Source: Shewanella oneidensis MR-1
GTDB lineage: Bacteria > Pseudomonadota > Gammaproteobacteria > Enterobacterales > Shewanellaceae
Assembly: GCF_000146165.2 (NCBI RefSeq)
Contig: NC_004347.2
Span: 1,240,001 to 1,304,000 of the forward strand
Length of the DNA: 64,000 bases
Direction: 5' to 3'
In this document: positions 1 through 10,686 of the stretch, in pieces
Numbering within the stretch: the first letter of the stretch is position 1
How the letters are laid out: the number at the start of each line of letters is the position of its first letter
Translations under genes and position numbers: made by a program
Notes under the pieces: model-generated
Told to the model about the DNA's origin: nothing
What the model saw: the letters and a program-made list of their open reading frames with translations, nothing else
The model's database searches: none

Positions 1-1814
1 TCGCTACCGTTGAAGTGAAAAGTGACCAACGTACTATCGAAGGTTCCAAGCGTACGGGCGAAAAATTCACGACCATCATGCCACTGTATGATCAAGATTT
101 GATTAATGATCTTGACCGTAAAGGCATCACCATGAAAGGCCAAGAGGCCGAAGAATCAGGGTTCTTAACCCAGATCTTCATCTCTTGGTTCCCAATGTTG
201 CTGCTGATTGGTGTGTGGATTTTCTTTATGCGCCAAATGCAAGGCGGCGGTGGCAAAGGCGCAATGTCCTTTGGCAAGAGCAAAGCCAAGTTGATGAGCG
301 AAGATCAAATCAAAACCACTTTTGCTGACGTTGCTGGTTGTGATGAAGCGAAAGAGGAAGTGAAAGAACTTGTTGATTATCTGCGCGATCCAACCAAATT
401 CCAAAAGTTGGGTGGCCGTATTCCAACGGGCGTGCTCATGGTAGGTCCTCCAGGTACAGGTAAAACCTTACTGGCGAAAGCGATTGCGGGTGAGTCAAAA
501 GTGCCTTTCTTTACGATTTCAGGTTCTGACTTCGTGGAAATGTTCGTCGGTGTCGGCGCATCTCGCGTGCGTGACATGTTCGAACAGGCGAAAAAATCTG
601 CGCCTTGTATCATCTTTATCGACGAAATCGATGCTGTGGGTCGCCAACGTGGTGCGGGTTTAGGTGGTGGTCACGACGAGCGTGAGCAAACCCTTAACCA
701 AATGCTGGTTGAGATGGATGGCTTCGAAGGTAACGAAGGTATCATCGTTATTGCAGCGACAAACCGTCCTGACGTACTTGATTCTGCTCTGCTGCGTCCA
801 GGCCGTTTTGACCGTCAAGTGGTTGTTGGCCTGCCAGACGTTCGCGGTCGCGAGCAAATCCTTAAAGTGCATATGCGTAAAGTGCCGCTTTCTGAAGATG
901 TCAAAGCAAGCGTGATTGCCCGTGGTACACCAGGTTTCTCAGGTGCAGATTTAGCCAACTTAGTTAATGAAGCGGCCTTGTTTGCTGCGCGCGGTAACCG
1001 TCGTGTTGTTGGCATGGAAGAGTTTGAGCGCGCAAAAGACAAGATCATGATGGGTGCTGAGCGCCGTTCTATGGTGATGTCTGAAGCGGAAAAAGAGATG
1101 ACCGCATACCACGAAGCAGGTCATGCGATTGTGGGCTGTTTAGTGCCTGAGCACGATCCTGTTCACAAGGTAACGATTATCCCACGTGGTCGTGCCTTAG
1201 GTGTGACTTTCTTCTTGCCCGAGGCGGATGCGATCAGCCAAAGCCGTCGTAAGTTAGAAAGCCAAATTTCAGTTGCCTACGGTGGTCGTTTAGCCGAAGA
1301 GCTGATCTACGGCACTGAAAAAGTCTCTACTGGTGCTTCGCAGGACATCAAGTATGCCACTTCGATTGCGCGTAATATGGTGACCCAATGGGGCTTCTCC
1401 GACAAATTAGGCCCATTACTTTACGCTGAAGAAGAAGGTGAAGTCTTCTTAGGTCGTAGCATGGGTAAAGCTAAGGCGATGTCCGATGAAACCGCTACGC
1501 TTATCGATACTGAAGTGAAGGCGTTTATCGACAAAAACTACAGTCGTGCTAAGCAAATCCTTCAAGATAACGTCGATATTTTGCATTCGATGAAAGACGC
1601 GTTAATGAAGTATGAAACCATCGACTCACTGCAGATTGACGATCTAATGAATCGCCGTGAAGTACGTCAGCCTGCCGATTGGCAAGCCGATGAAAACGGT
1701 TCAAATGATAAAGGCAATGGTAAAGGTGAGCCAGCTGTTAAAGTTGATGAAGTCGTCAAATCTGCTCCTGCAGAGGCTGAGCTTAAAGATGCCGACGAGT
1801 CACCCGTTAAGTAA
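1..1814 (+). CDS. ftsH: FtsH, ATP-dependent zinc metalloprotease of the inner membrane (5' end missing)
   Basis: FtsH is a membrane-anchored hexameric AAA protease that degrades misfolded membrane proteins and regulatory proteins. The reading frame is open from the first bases of the window, so the first membrane helix and part of the periplasmic domain lie outside; the GTG at 15 is only an internal codon. Visible in order are the second membrane helix ([17 protein letters not shown]), Walker A (GPPGTGKT), Walker B (IIFIDEID), the second region of homology ([20 protein letters not shown]) and the zinc protease motif HEAGH. The C-terminus is charged and variable, as is usual. A rho-independent terminator follows at once. 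In E. coli too, ftsH is followed by folP and glmM. Confidence 0.98.
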   Translation, partial: ATVEVKSDQRTIEGSKRTGEKFTTIMPLYDQDLINDLDRKGITMKGQEAEESGFLTQIFISWFPMLLLIGVWIFFMRQMQGGGGKGAMSFGKSKAKLMSEDQIKTTFADVAGCDEAKEEVKELVDYLRDPTKFQKLGGRIPTGVLMVGPPGTGKTLLAKAIAGESKVPFFTISGSDFVEMFVGVGASRVRDMFEQAKKSAPCIIFIDEIDAVGRQRGAGLGGGHDEREQTLNQMLVEMDGFEGNEGIIVIAATNRPDVLDSALLRPGRFDRQVVVGLPDVRGREQILKVHMRKVPLSEDVKASVIARGTPGFSGADLANLVNEAALFAARGNRRVVGMEEFERAKDKIMMGAERRSMVMSEAEKEMTAYHEAGHAIVGCLVPEHDPVHKVTIIPRGRALGVTFFLPEADAISQSRRKLESQISVAYGGRLAEELIYGTEKVSTGASQDIKYATSIARNMVTQWGFSDKLGPLLYAEEEGEVFLGRSMGKAKAMSDETATLIDTEVKAFIDKNYSRAKQILQDNVDILHSMKDALMKYETIDSLQIDDLMNRREVRQPADWQADENGSNDKGNGKGEPAVKVDEVVKSAPAEAELKDADESPVK

Positions 1815-1830
1815 TGGTTGTTAATTGAAA

Positions 1831-1860
1831 GAGAACCCCGTTAAGGGGTTTTCTTGTTTT
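1831..1860 (+). terminator. Rho-independent terminator after ftsH
   Basis: The stem AACCCC (1834-1839) pairs with GGGGTT (1845-1850), and the outer bases GAG can extend it using the following TTC. A T-rich tail follows. It ends the ftsH transcript, so folP probably needs its own promoter in the 113 bases that follow or depends on read-through. Confidence 0.8.
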
Positions 1861-1973
1861 ATCTTGCTAGAAAATTGACTGCGCTGTCATTCGCTCTTTA
1901 ATGAGTCAAACCAGCGAAATGCGCAGAAAACGGATGAAACGCGCTAGCAAGCAGTCCCAAATGGAGTCAATGC

Positions 1974-2807
1974 GTGTTTGAATTAATTTCTGGAACCAAA
2001 CGCTTATCCTTAGCTTCGCCCGTAGTGATGGGCATTCTGAATGTCACTCCCGATTCTTTTTCCGACGGTGGAAAGTTCTCTTCCTTTGAATTAGCTTGCC
2101 AGCATGCCGATGAGATGGTCGCTCAAGGAGCGCTCATCATTGATATCGGCGGCGAGTCAACAAGACCAGGGGCGGCTGATGTCGGCGTTGAGGATGAGCT
2201 CGCTCGTGTGATCCCGCTGGTAGAGTATGTTGCCAAACACCATGATGTGTGGATTTCGGTCGATACCAGTAAGCCCGAAGTGATGCGACAGGCGGTGAAT
2301 GCCGGTGCCCATTTAATTAATGATGTTCGCGCGTTATTGGAGCCTGGTGCATTAGAGACTGCGGCGCAGCTGAATGTACCTATATGTTTGATGCACATGC
2401 AGGGAGCGCCACGCACTATGCAAGCGGCACCCGAATATCACGACCTAGTTGCTGATGTCTCTGAATTCCTAAACGAGCGTATTCAAGCCTGTCTCGAGGC
2501 AGGGATCCCGCGGGAGCGGTTGTTAATCGACCCAGGCTTCGGCTTTGGTAAAACTTTAGCGCATAACTATGAATTGCTAGCAAAGTTAGAGACTTTTACT
2601 CAGTTTGAACTGCCAATCTTGATAGGTTTATCCCGTAAGAGCATGATAGGAAATCTTCTTGCTAGGCCGACCTCCGAGCGCCTTGCGGGAAGCCTTGCTG
2701 GCGCTATGATAGCGGCCCAGAAAGGGGCACATATCATTCGTGTCCATGATGTCCCTGAAACAGTTGATATGCTCAAAGTGTTACAAGCGACACAGGCATA
2801 TTACTAG
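1974..2807 (+). CDS. folP: Dihydropteroate synthase
   Basis: FolP condenses p-aminobenzoate with hydroxymethyldihydropterin pyrophosphate in folate synthesis and is the sulfonamide target. The 277 residues match the family length (E. coli 282). Signature blocks are MGILNVTPDSFSDGG, DIGGESTRPGA, DPGFGFGKTLAHNYELL, GLSRKSMIG and the C-terminal RVHDV. The start is a GTG with GGAG 8 bases upstream; the ATG at 1970 is in another frame and stops after three codons. glmM follows after 73 bases on the same strand, the usual folP-glmM arrangement. Confidence 0.97.
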   Translation: MFELISGTKRLSLASPVVMGILNVTPDSFSDGGKFSSFELACQHADEMVAQGALIIDIGGESTRPGAADVGVEDELARVIPLVEYVAKHHDVWISVDTSKPEVMRQAVNAGAHLINDVRALLEPGALETAAQLNVPICLMHMQGAPRTMQAAPEYHDLVADVSEFLNERIQACLEAGIPRERLLIDPGFGFGKTLAHNYELLAKLETFTQFELPILIGLSRKSMIGNLLARPTSERLAGSLAGAMIAAQKGAHIIRVHDVPETVDMLKVLQATQAYY

Positions 2808-2880
2808 CGCTATTTTTGTTAAGTATTTCATTAATATTATGATCCCGAACGAAGGAACACATTGAAGTTTGTGGGGCGAT

Positions 2881-4218
2881 ATGAGCGAACGTAAATTTTT
2901 TGGAACTGATGGCATTCGTGGCAAAGTGGGCTCTGGCCAGATGACGCCTGAACTGGCATTAAAATTGGGCTGGGCTGCTGGAAGGGTCTTATCCCGTAGT
3001 GGCACTAAAAAAGTCATTATTGGTAAAGATACCCGTATTTCAGGTTATATGTTTGAATCAGCGTTAGAGGCGGGTCTTTCTGCCGCAGGGCTTAATGTGA
3101 TGTTAATGGGACCAATGCCAACGCCTGCGGTGGCTTATCTCACTCGCACTTTCCGCGCCGAAGCGGGCGTGGTGATCAGTGCATCCCACAATCCTTACTA
3201 TGATAATGGCATTAAATTTTTCTCAACCGATGGCAGTAAACTTGACGACAATCTAGAGCTAGAAATTGAAGCAGAACTCGAAAAACCATTGGTTTGTGTT
3301 GAATCGCATCTCCTCGGTAAAGTGTCACGTATCGAAGATGCCCGTGGCCGTTATATTGAATACTGCAAAGGTAACTTTCCTGCAGATCAAACCTTAACGG
3401 GGCTAAAAATTGTGGTGGACTGTGCCCATGGTGCAACCTATCACATTGCTCCAGCGGTATTTAGAGAGTTAGGTGCTGAAGTAATTGCCATTGGTGATAA
3501 ACCAAACGGAGTCAACATCAATGACAAAGTGGGTGCAACGTCCATGGCGAAGATTTGCGAAACTGTTTTGGCTGAAACTGCTGATTTAGGGATTGCGCTC
3601 GATGGCGATGGTGACCGTATCATGATGGTCAACAGCAAAGGTGAAGTGATCGACGGCGATCAAATTCTTTATATCCTTGCCTGTGATGCTAAAGCCCGTG
3701 GCGTGTTACGCGGTGGGGTGGTGGGGACACTTATGTCTAACCTGGGCCTTGATTTAGCCCTGCAAGCGTTAGATATTCCCTTTGCCCGTTCAAAAGTGGG
3801 CGACCGTTATGTGATGGAGTTACTGAAAGAACTCGATTGGCGCATTGGGGGGGAAAATTCGGGTCATATTCTTAACCTTGACCATGGTACGACGGGCGAT
3901 GGTATTGTGGCGGGGATTTTGGTACTGGCAGCCATGCGTCGTCAAAACGCAACGTTAGAGCAATTAACCGCGCCTATGGAAATGTTGCCGCAAGTGTTAG
4001 TGAATGTGCGTTTTGAAGGCGAACATGATCCCTTAAGTTCTGATAAAGTCAAGGCAGCACAAGCCCAAGTTGAATCAGAGCTTGGTGTTCGTGGCCGAGT
4101 ATTACTACGTAAATCAGGAACAGAACCATTAATCCGCGTTATGGTTGAAGGCGATGATCACAATACGGTGTTAGCGCACGCTAATCTGATCGCAGATGCG
4201 GTAAAATCGGCGAGCTAA
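2881..4218 (+). CDS. glmM: Phosphoglucosamine mutase
   Basis: GlmM interconverts glucosamine-6-phosphate and glucosamine-1-phosphate on the route to UDP-GlcNAc, the precursor of peptidoglycan and LPS. From the ATG at 2881 the protein has 445 residues, exactly the E. coli length; the frame can be extended to a TTG at 2869, but the extra residues match nothing in the family. The phosphorylated serine is Ser102 in [14 protein letters not shown], the metal loop is DGDGDR, the sugar loop GGENSGH, and the C-terminal phosphate loop [12 protein letters not shown]. It lies downstream of folP in the same direction. Confidence 0.97.
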   Translation: MSERKFFGTDGIRGKVGSGQMTPELALKLGWAAGRVLSRSGTKKVIIGKDTRISGYMFESALEAGLSAAGLNVMLMGPMPTPAVAYLTRTFRAEAGVVISASHNPYYDNGIKFFSTDGSKLDDNLELEIEAELEKPLVCVESHLLGKVSRIEDARGRYIEYCKGNFPADQTLTGLKIVVDCAHGATYHIAPAVFRELGAEVIAIGDKPNGVNINDKVGATSMAKICETVLAETADLGIALDGDGDRIMMVNSKGEVIDGDQILYILACDAKARGVLRGGVVGTLMSNLGLDLALQALDIPFARSKVGDRYVMELLKELDWRIGGENSGHILNLDHGTTGDGIVAGILVLAAMRRQNATLEQLTAPMEMLPQVLVNVRFEGEHDPLSSDKVKAAQAQVESELGVRGRVLLRKSGTEPLIRVMVEGDDHNTVLAHANLIADAVKSAS

Positions 4219-4411
4219 TCAAGTGAATCTTTAGTCAAGTGCAGCTGATACCGATTAAAAAAGAAGGTGTTAGCTGCATAAATGAGCAATAACTGAGTTC
4301 GGCGTGTAAAAAGTAAGCATTCCAACCTAATATCTGAAAAATTTCGAATTTAGCTATTGTAACTTAATAAGTGGTTCGCTATTATTCACGCCGCTTTCAG
4401 AGGAGACAGTG

Positions 4412-5194
4412 ATGGCACTCAGACGTCCTATGGTAGCTGGCAATTGGAAGATGAACGGCAGTGCGGCATTAGCCCAAGAGTTGTTCAAGAAATTTGCCTC
4501 AAAGCTCCAAAATGATTCAGCTGAAGTGGTTTTATGCCCGCCTTCTATCTATCTAGAAAGCGTCAGGCAACTGCTAGAAGCAAACAAGGAAGCGTTAGAC
4601 GGTTCACTTGTTAGGATGGGCGCACAGAATTTAAGTCAGCATGACTTTGGCGCTTATACCGGAGAAGTTTCGGGTCAGATGCTTAAAGATTGCGGATGTC
4701 GATATGTTATTATCGGGCATTCAGAACGTCGCCGTATGTACGGAGAGACGAGTAATATTGTAGCGGAGAAATTCGCTGCAGCACAAAAGCACGGCTTAAC
4801 CCCTATTTTATGTGTGGGAGAGTCGGGTCCAGCACGAGAAGCAAGACGTACTTTTGAGGTGATTGCTGAAGAGTTGGACATAGTGATCCAAAAAAATGGC
4901 ACTATGGCTTTTGATAACGCCATTATCGCTTACGAGCCATTATGGGCAGTAGGAACTGGTAAGAGCGCTACACCAGAGCAGGCGCAAGAAGTTCATGCGT
5001 TTATTCGCAAACGTCTCTCTGAAGTGTCTCCATTTATTGGGGAAAATATCAGGATTCTCTACGGTGGAAGTGTGACACCGAGTAACGCGGCAGATTTATT
5101 TGCCCAACCTGATGTTGATGGTGGACTGATTGGCGGTGCCAGTTTAAACTCTACCGAGTTTTTAAGTCTGTGTACCATAGCGATGAGCGCATAA
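4412..5194 (+). CDS. tpiA: Triosephosphate isomerase
   Basis: TpiA interconverts dihydroxyacetone phosphate and glyceraldehyde-3-phosphate in glycolysis and gluconeogenesis. The start is the ATG at 4412, placed by AGGAG about 7 bases upstream; the preceding in-frame GTG at 4409 is less well spaced. The 260-residue protein has the catalytic lysine in GNWKMN, the catalytic histidine in IIGHSERR, the catalytic glutamate and flexible loop in AYEPLWAVGTGKSAT, and the phosphate-binding YGGSV. secG starts one base after the stop, so the two are almost certainly translated from one mRNA. Confidence 0.98.
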   Translation: MALRRPMVAGNWKMNGSAALAQELFKKFASKLQNDSAEVVLCPPSIYLESVRQLLEANKEALDGSLVRMGAQNLSQHDFGAYTGEVSGQMLKDCGCRYVIIGHSERRRMYGETSNIVAEKFAAAQKHGLTPILCVGESGPAREARRTFEVIAEELDIVIQKNGTMAFDNAIIAYEPLWAVGTGKSATPEQAQEVHAFIRKRLSEVSPFIGENIRILYGGSVTPSNAADLFAQPDVDGGLIGGASLNSTEFLSLCTIAMSA

Positions 5195-5195
5195 T

Positions 5196-5531
5196 ATGTA
5201 TGAAGTTTTAGTGGTTGTTTACTTGTTGGTTGCATTAGGTTTAATTGGCCTGATCTTAATCCAGCAGGGTAAAGGAGCTGACATGGGGGCCTCATTTGGC
5301 GCCGGTGCATCAGGTACCTTATTTGGTTCAAGCGGTTCAGGTAACTTCCTGACACGCACAACGGCAATCCTAGCCATTGCGTTTTTTACCTTAAGTTTGC
5401 TAATTGGCAATTTAAGTGCAAACCACGCAAAAAATGAAGATGCATGGAAAAATTTAGGTTCAGACACTGAACAGGTTACCCAACCTGTTGAGCAAGGAAC
5501 CGAAAAGTCAGAAACAAAAATTCCTGACTAA
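5196..5531 (+). CDS. secG: SecG, Sec translocon subunit
   Basis: SecG is the small accessory subunit of the SecYEG preprotein channel and helps SecA-driven export. The 111-residue protein has two membrane helices (about residues 2-20 and 50-72) joined by a Gly/Ser/Ala-rich loop containing GASFGAGASGTLFGSSGSG, the classic SecG pattern, and ends in a hydrophilic tail. Its ATG is one base after the tpiA stop, and tRNA-Leu begins 9 bases after its own stop, so tpiA, secG and the tRNA are probably cotranscribed. Confidence 0.96.
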   Translation: MYEVLVVVYLLVALGLIGLILIQQGKGADMGASFGAGASGTLFGSSGSGNFLTRTTAILAIAFFTLSLLIGNLSANHAKNEDAWKNLGSDTEQVTQPVEQGTEKSETKIPD

Positions 5532-5540
5532 AAAGGTGTC

Positions 5541-5627
5541 GCCGAGGTGGTGAAATTGGTAGACGCGCAGCCTTGAGGTGGCTGTGTCCTAACGGACGTG
5601 CGGGTTCAAGTCCCGCTCTCGGCACCA
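5541..5627 (+). tRNA. leuU: tRNA-Leu (anticodon GAG)
   Basis: An 87-base tRNA including encoded CCA. The acceptor stem GCCGAGG pairs with TCTCGGC (one G-T). The anticodon stem CAGCC/GGCTG encloses the loop TTGAGGT, giving anticodon GAG at 5575-5577. It has the long variable arm of a class II tRNA and the T-loop TTCAAGT. E. coli leuU, also GAG, lies in the same secG-leuU-metY-rimP neighbourhood. Confidence 0.97.
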
Positions 5628-5710
5628 TAATTAAGCTAAGTCAGTATCGATAAGAACAGACTTAGTTATTGCAAGCAAAGACGTTAGTCAATATACTTGC
5701 ACACAGTTGA

Positions 5711-5787
<77 letters not shown>

Positions 5788-5844
5788 GCTCCTAGTAATG
5801 AATGTTGTTTAATTCATTATGGTTTACAGGTTCTTGAAGCTAAT

Positions 5845-5870
5845 AACCTCGTCATTACGGGGTTTTTTGT
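5845..5870 (+). terminator. Terminator or attenuator 1 between metY and rimP
   Basis: AACCTCGT (5845-5852) pairs with ACGGGGTT (5857-5864), one T-G pair, over a 4-base loop, followed by a run of six T. It is the first of two terminator-like hairpins between metY and rimP. Confidence 0.8.
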
Positions 5871-5890
5871 TGTCTGGGACTTTTAAATTT

Positions 5891-5907
5891 GTCGTATCCT
5901 ATACGAC
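5891..5907 (+). other. Perfect hairpin in the rimP leader
   Basis: GTCGTAT and ATACGAC form a perfect 7-bp stem over the loop CCT. A short GTTTT follows, too weak for a clear terminator. It lies between the two stronger terminator hairpins and could be a processing or pausing site. Confidence 0.5.
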
Positions 5908-5915
5908 GTTTTACT

Positions 5916-5940
5916 AGGGCTATTAAGCCCTTTTTTGTTT
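5916..5940 (+). terminator. Terminator or attenuator 2, running up to the rimP ribosome site
   Basis: GGGCT (5917-5921) pairs with AGCCC (5926-5930), followed by six T and then a second T run. Its tail ends only a few bases before the GGGGG ribosome-binding site of rimP. A terminator this close to the start of an essential operon implies regulated read-through. In E. coli this operon is controlled by NusA-dependent termination in its leader. Confidence 0.75.
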
Positions 5941-5955
5941 TTTCGGGGGTCAATT

Positions 5956-6411
5956 TTGGCAACATTAGAATCCAGACTGGCAGACATGCTCAAAGTGCCT
6001 GTGGAAGCATTAGGCTTTCAACTTTGGGGTATTGAATATGTACAAGCCGGTAAACATTCCATACTGCGCGTGTTCATTGATGGTGAGAATGGCATCAATA
6101 TCGAAGATTGTGCCAACGTAAGTCGCCAAGTCAGTGCTGTGCTAGATGTTGAAGACCCTATTTCTACTGAATATACCTTAGAGGTTTCTTCGCCTGGTGT
6201 AGATAGACCGCTGTTCACTGCTGAACAATACGCGGCCTATGTCGGCGAGGATGTCAAACTTCAACTGACTATGCCTGTCGCGGGCAGTCGTAATTTAAAA
6301 GGCGCCATTACTCAGGTTGACGGCCAAATGCTGTCGGTGAATGTGAATGGTAAAGAGCTGGTTGTCGCCTTGGATAATATCCGTAAAGGCAACATCATCG
6401 CAAAGTTTTGA
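5956..6411 (+). CDS. rimP: Ribosome maturation factor RimP
   Basis: RimP is needed for assembly of the 30S subunit. From the TTG at 5956 the protein has 151 residues (E. coli 150) and begins [11 protein letters not shown], aligning with the family start. A CGGGGGT ribosome site lies 7 bases upstream; the frame could start at a TTG at 5935, but that falls inside the T-tract of the terminator. Conserved stretches include [20 protein letters not shown] and [13 protein letters not shown]. It is the first gene of the rimP-nusA-infB operon. Confidence 0.95.
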   Translation: MATLESRLADMLKVPVEALGFQLWGIEYVQAGKHSILRVFIDGENGINIEDCANVSRQVSAVLDVEDPISTEYTLEVSSPGVDRPLFTAEQYAAYVGEDVKLQLTMPVAGSRNLKGAITQVDGQMLSVNVNGKELVVALDNIRKGNIIAKF

Positions 6412-6440
6412 TGGTTTCAAGGTGAACGAGGCAAGACAAA

Positions 6441-7940
6441 ATGAATAAAGAGATTCTGCTAGTCGCTGAAGCGGTTTCAAATGAAAAGGCCGTTCCACGC
6501 GAGAAAATTTTTGAAGCGCTAGAGACTGCGCTGGCTACCGCTACCAAGAAAAAATACGAAGGTGATATCGACGTTCGTGTTGCTATCGACCGTAAAACTG
6601 GCGCTTATGAAACTTTCCGCCGTTGGATGGTGATCGATGACAACGGTGTTGCGTTAGAAAACCCATACCGTGAGATCACACTGGAAGCGGCACGTTTCGA
6701 AGAACCAGAGATCCAACCTGGCGAATACATTGAAGACCAAATTGAATCAGTGGCTTTTGACCGTATTACCACTCAAACCGCCAAGCAAGTCATCGTGCAG
6801 AAGGTGCGTGAAGCTGAGCGGGCGCAAGTGGTTGAGCAGTTCCAAGATAAAGAAGGCGAACTGATCACTGGTGTTGTTAAGAAAGCAACCCGTGAAAGTG
6901 TCGTTGTCGACTTAGGCAATAACGCTGACGGCGTATTGTTCCGTGAAGACTTGATTTCACGCGAATCTTTCCGTCCTGGTGACCGTGTTCGTGCACTGCT
7001 TTACTCAGTTCGTCCTGAAGCGCGTGGCGCGCAGTTATTTTTAACTCGCACTAAGCCAGACATGCTTATTGAGCTGTTCCGCGTTGAAGTACCGGAAATT
7101 GCCGATGAATTGATTGAAGTGATGGGCGCAGCGCGCGACCCTGGTGCGCGAGCTAAGATCGCCGTGAAATCAAACGACCGTCGTATCGACCCCATCGGTG
7201 CTTGCGTTGGTATGCGTGGTGCGCGTGTTCAAGCCGTATCGAATGAACTCGGTGGTGAGCGTGTTGATATCGTGCTGTGGGATGATAATCCAGCACAATA
7301 TGTGATCAACGCCATGGCGCCAGCTGATGTGGCTTCTATCATCGTAGATGAAGACAACCACTCAATGGATATCGCCGTTGAAGCAGAAAGTTTGGCTCAG
7401 GCCATTGGTCGCAATGGGCAAAACGTTCGTTTAGCAACTCAGCTGACTGGCTGGGAACTGAACGTGATGACAGTGGAAGACATGAATAAGAAACACCAAG
7501 CCGAAAGCGCTAAGGTGAAGAGCTTATTTATGAAATCTCTGGATGTAGATGAAGATTTTGCACAAGTACTGGCTGATGAAGGTTTTACTTCGCTCGAAGA
7601 AGTGGCTTATGTGCCTGTGTCTGAATTATTAGCAATTGATGGTTTCGATGAGGATCTCGTTGAAGCATTACGTGAACGTGCAAAGGCTGCGATCTCAACT
7701 CGAGCGCTCGCATCTGAAGAAGCACTAGATGGTGTGGAGCCAAGTGAAGAGTTATTAGCACTTGAAGGTGTTGAAAGACACTTAGCCTATGTTTTAGCAA
7801 GCAAAGGTATCGTAACTCTAGAAGATTTGGCTGAACAAGGCATTGATGATTTGATCGAAATTGAAGAATTGACAGAAGAAAAAGCAGGTGAGCTGATCAT
7901 GGCCGCCCGCAACATCTGTTGGTTTGGCGAAGAAGCATAA
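6441..7940 (+). CDS. nusA: Transcription termination/antitermination factor NusA
   Basis: NusA binds RNA polymerase and modulates pausing, termination and antitermination. The 499 residues (E. coli 495) contain the N-terminal polymerase-binding domain (about 1-130), an S1 domain (about 135-200), two KH domains (about 230-345, including [17 protein letters not shown] and [16 protein letters not shown]) and two acidic C-terminal repeats (about 360-495) of the kind found in gamma-proteobacteria. It lies 29 bases after rimP and 25 before infB. NusA probably regulates its own operon through the leader terminators upstream (inference from E. coli). Confidence 0.98.
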   Translation: MNKEILLVAEAVSNEKAVPREKIFEALETALATATKKKYEGDIDVRVAIDRKTGAYETFRRWMVIDDNGVALENPYREITLEAARFEEPEIQPGEYIEDQIESVAFDRITTQTAKQVIVQKVREAERAQVVEQFQDKEGELITGVVKKATRESVVVDLGNNADGVLFREDLISRESFRPGDRVRALLYSVRPEARGAQLFLTRTKPDMLIELFRVEVPEIADELIEVMGAARDPGARAKIAVKSNDRRIDPIGACVGMRGARVQAVSNELGGERVDIVLWDDNPAQYVINAMAPADVASIIVDEDNHSMDIAVEAESLAQAIGRNGQNVRLATQLTGWELNVMTVEDMNKKHQAESAKVKSLFMKSLDVDEDFAQVLADEGFTSLEEVAYVPVSELLAIDGFDEDLVEALRERAKAAISTRALASEEALDGVEPSEELLALEGVERHLAYVLASKGIVTLEDLAEQGIDDLIEIEELTEEKAGELIMAARNICWFGEEA

Positions 7941-7965
7941 GTCGATCAACAGGGGGATTTAACTG

Positions 7966-10623
7966 ATGGCAGATACTACCGTAGAGAAATTGGCCACGGA
8001 AGTGGGTAAAAGTGTTGAACGTCTGATTGAGCAATTCTCTCAGGCCGGAATTAAGAAAGGCCAAGCTGATAATGTATCTGAAGCTGAGAAGCAGCAGTTA
8101 CTTGATTATCTGAAGAAACAGCATGGTGGCGATAATGCGCCGACCAAAATGACGTTGCAACGTAAAACCGTATCGACCCTGAGTGTGGCTGGTAATGGTG
8201 GTCAATCTAAAGACGTTAAAGTCGAAGTGCGTAAAACGCGTACTTTTGTTAAACGTGATGTGAGCGACGCGGTGCTTAAAGCGGAAGAAGAAGCTAAAGC
8301 CAAGGCTGAAGCCGAAGCGAAGGCTAAAGCAGAAACTGAAGCGAAAGCTAAGGCTGAAGCCGAGGCGAAGGCTAAAGTCGAAGCAGAGGCGAAGGCTAAG
8401 GCAGAAGCAGAAGCGAAAGCAAAAGCGAAAGCAGCTGCTGAAGTCAAAGTGACTAAAGACACGTCGCCAGAAGCGGAAGCTGCACGTATAGAAGCTGAGC
8501 GTTTAAAAGCGGCACAAGAAGCAGCAACTAAACGTAAGCAAGCTGAAGAAGCGGCGAAAGCGGCTGAAAAAGCGCGTCTATTAGCAGAAGAAAACTCTAA
8601 GCGTTGGGCCGAGGAAGAGCGTCAACGTTTAGAAGCTGAACGCTATAGCGATCACCATATCACTACCTCTAAAGTGGCTCGTGCTGCTGAAGATTCATCG
8701 GATATGGATGAAGAAAAACGTGGCCGTCGTGCGCGCAACAAAAACACCGCCAAAACCAAACGTGGTGGTAAAGATGCCCGTGACGGCCGTGAAAAACACA
8801 TGCGTAACCGTAGCACCGCGCCAGAATCAATGGCCCATGGCTTTAATAAGCCCGTTGCTGCTGTTAACCGTGATGTGCGTATCGGTGAAACCGTTACTGT
8901 TGCAGAACTGGCTCACTTAATGGCGGTTAAAGCGACTGAAATCATCAAGCAAATGATGAAGATGGGCTCAATGGTGACGATCAACCAAGTGTTAGATCAA
9001 GAAACCGCCCAGTTAGTTGCTGAAGAAATGGGTCATAAAGTTGTACTGATCCGTGAAAACGAATTAGAGCAACAAGTTCTGTCTGAGCGTGATGAAGAAG
9101 GCGGCGTGAAGCTTGAGCCTCGTGCACCTGTTGTGACCATTATGGGTCACGTTGACCACGGTAAAACCTCACTTCTTGACTATATCCGCCGCGCGAAAGT
9201 GGCTGCGGGTGAGGCCGGTGGTATTACTCAGCATATCGGTGCATACCATGTTGAGACAGAAAACGGCATGATCACCTTCTTAGACACCCCTGGCCACGCC
9301 GCGTTTACCGCAATGCGTGCCCGTGGCGCTAAGGCGACGGACATCGTTGTTCTGGTTGTGGCTGCCGATGACGGTGTTATGCCGCAAACCATCGAAGCGA
9401 TTCAACACGCTAAAGCGGGTAACGTGCCATTGATCGTGGCAGTGAACAAGATGGACAAGCCTGAAGCGGATATTGACCGCGTGAAGAGTGAATTATCTCA
9501 GCACGGCGTGATGTCTGAAGATTGGGGCGGTGACAACATGTTCGCCTTTGTATCTGCTAAGACTGGTGCGGGTGTTGACGATTTGCTCGAAGGCATTCTG
9601 CTGCAAGCTGAAGTACTTGAACTTAAAGCAGTTCGTGACGGTATGGCAGCGGGTGTTGTTATCGAATCACAACTGGACAAAGGTCGCGGCCCTGTGGCAA
9701 CGATTCTGGTTCAAGAGGGTACACTGCGCCAAGGCGACATCGTTCTATGTGGTTTAGAGTACGGTAAAATCCGTGCAATGAAGGACGAGAACGGCCGTTC
9801 AATCACAGAAGCGGGTCCATCGATCCCAGTTGAGATCTTAGGTCTGTCAGGTGTGCCATCAGCAGGTGATGAAGCCACTGTCGTACGTGACGAGCGTAAA
9901 GCCCGTGAAGTAGCCCTTTACCGTCAAGGTAAGTTCCGTGACGTGAAATTAGCGCGTCAGCAGAAGTCTAAGCTGGAAAACATGTTCGCGAACATGACCG
10001 AAGGCGAAGTGAAGGAACTGAACATCGTTCTGAAGGCTGACGTTCAAGGTTCACTCGAAGCGATTACTGACTCATTAATGGGTCTGTCTACCGACGAAGT
10101 GAAAGTGAACATTATCGCCCGCGGCGTGGGTGCGCTCACTGAAACTGACGCAACTTTAGCGGCTGCATCTAATGCGATTATGGTTGGCTTTAACGTGCGT
10201 GCCGATGCACAAGCGCGTAAGACTATCGAAAACGAAAGTGTTGACCTACGTTACTACAGCGTTATCTATAATCTGATTGATGAAGTGAAAGCGGCGATGA
10301 CAGGCATGCTGTCACCTGAATTCAAACAACAGATTATCGGTCTGGCTGAAGTTCGTGACGTCTTCAAATCACCAAAACTGGGCGCTATCGCCGGTTGTAT
10401 GGTGACTGAAGGCACCATCAAGCGTAGCGCACCAATTCGTGTTCTGCGTGATAACGTGGTGATCTTCGAAGGTGAGCTCGAATCGCTGCGTCGCTTTAAA
10501 GATGACGTTAACGAAGTTCGCAATGGCATGGAATGTGGTATCGGTGTTAAGAACTACAACGATGTCCGCGTGGGTGACCAAATCGAAGTATTCGAAACCG
10601 TCGAAGTGGCACGTACACTGTAA
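7966..10623 (+). CDS. infB: Translation initiation factor IF-2
   Basis: IF-2 is the GTPase that brings fMet-tRNA to the 30S subunit and drives subunit joining. The 885 residues are close to E. coli (890). The order is an N-terminal IF2_N module (about 1-50), a long Ala/Glu/Lys low-complexity linker (about 105-215), a second IF2_N module (about 305-360), the G domain with GHVDHGKT (about residue 394), DTPGHAAF and NKMD, then the beta-barrel and fMet-tRNA-binding C-terminal domains. A GTG at 8449 (codon 162) lies near where E. coli uses an internal start for the shorter IF2 form. A GC-rich hairpin follows the stop. Confidence 0.98.
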   Translation: MADTTVEKLATEVGKSVERLIEQFSQAGIKKGQADNVSEAEKQQLLDYLKKQHGGDNAPTKMTLQRKTVSTLSVAGNGGQSKDVKVEVRKTRTFVKRDVSDAVLKAEEEAKAKAEAEAKAKAETEAKAKAEAEAKAKVEAEAKAKAEAEAKAKAKAAAEVKVTKDTSPEAEAARIEAERLKAAQEAATKRKQAEEAAKAAEKARLLAEENSKRWAEEERQRLEAERYSDHHITTSKVARAAEDSSDMDEEKRGRRARNKNTAKTKRGGKDARDGREKHMRNRSTAPESMAHGFNKPVAAVNRDVRIGETVTVAELAHLMAVKATEIIKQMMKMGSMVTINQVLDQETAQLVAEEMGHKVVLIRENELEQQVLSERDEEGGVKLEPRAPVVTIMGHVDHGKTSLLDYIRRAKVAAGEAGGITQHIGAYHVETENGMITFLDTPGHAAFTAMRARGAKATDIVVLVVAADDGVMPQTIEAIQHAKAGNVPLIVAVNKMDKPEADIDRVKSELSQHGVMSEDWGGDNMFAFVSAKTGAGVDDLLEGILLQAEVLELKAVRDGMAAGVVIESQLDKGRGPVATILVQEGTLRQGDIVLCGLEYGKIRAMKDENGRSITEAGPSIPVEILGLSGVPSAGDEATVVRDERKAREVALYRQGKFRDVKLARQQKSKLENMFANMTEGEVKELNIVLKADVQGSLEAITDSLMGLSTDEVKVNIIARGVGALTETDATLAAASNAIMVGFNVRADAQARKTIENESVDLRYYSVIYNLIDEVKAAMTGMLSPEFKQQIIGLAEVRDVFKSPKLGAIAGCMVTEGTIKRSAPIRVLRDNVVIFEGELESLRRFKDDVNEVRNGMECGIGVKNYNDVRVGDQIEVFETVEVARTL
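8280..8435 (+). repeat. Low-complexity Ala/Glu/Lys repeat inside infB
   Basis: About 155 bases encode degenerate tandem units such as [10 protein letters not shown] in the IF-2 linker. It is an imperfect in-frame repeat, likely to vary in length between strains by slippage. The linker is not part of the catalytic core. Confidence 0.8.
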
Positions 10624-10630
10624 CGATAAA

Positions 10631-10655
10631 GAGGGCGGCATTAGCCGCCCTTTCA
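10631..10655 (+). terminator. GC-rich hairpin after infB
   Basis: GGGCGGC (10633-10639) pairs perfectly with GCCGCCC (10644-10650) over the loop ATTA, followed by only TTTC. The short T run suggests partial termination or transcript protection, leaving some read-through into rbfA. Confidence 0.7.
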
Positions 10656-10686
10656 ATTTAATGACATTAGCTATGGTAACTCTATT

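Noticed and set aside
8202..8462. 86-residue Ala/Ser-rich frame opposite infB
   Set aside because: It is the reverse reading of the Ala/Glu/Lys repeat and has no independent support.
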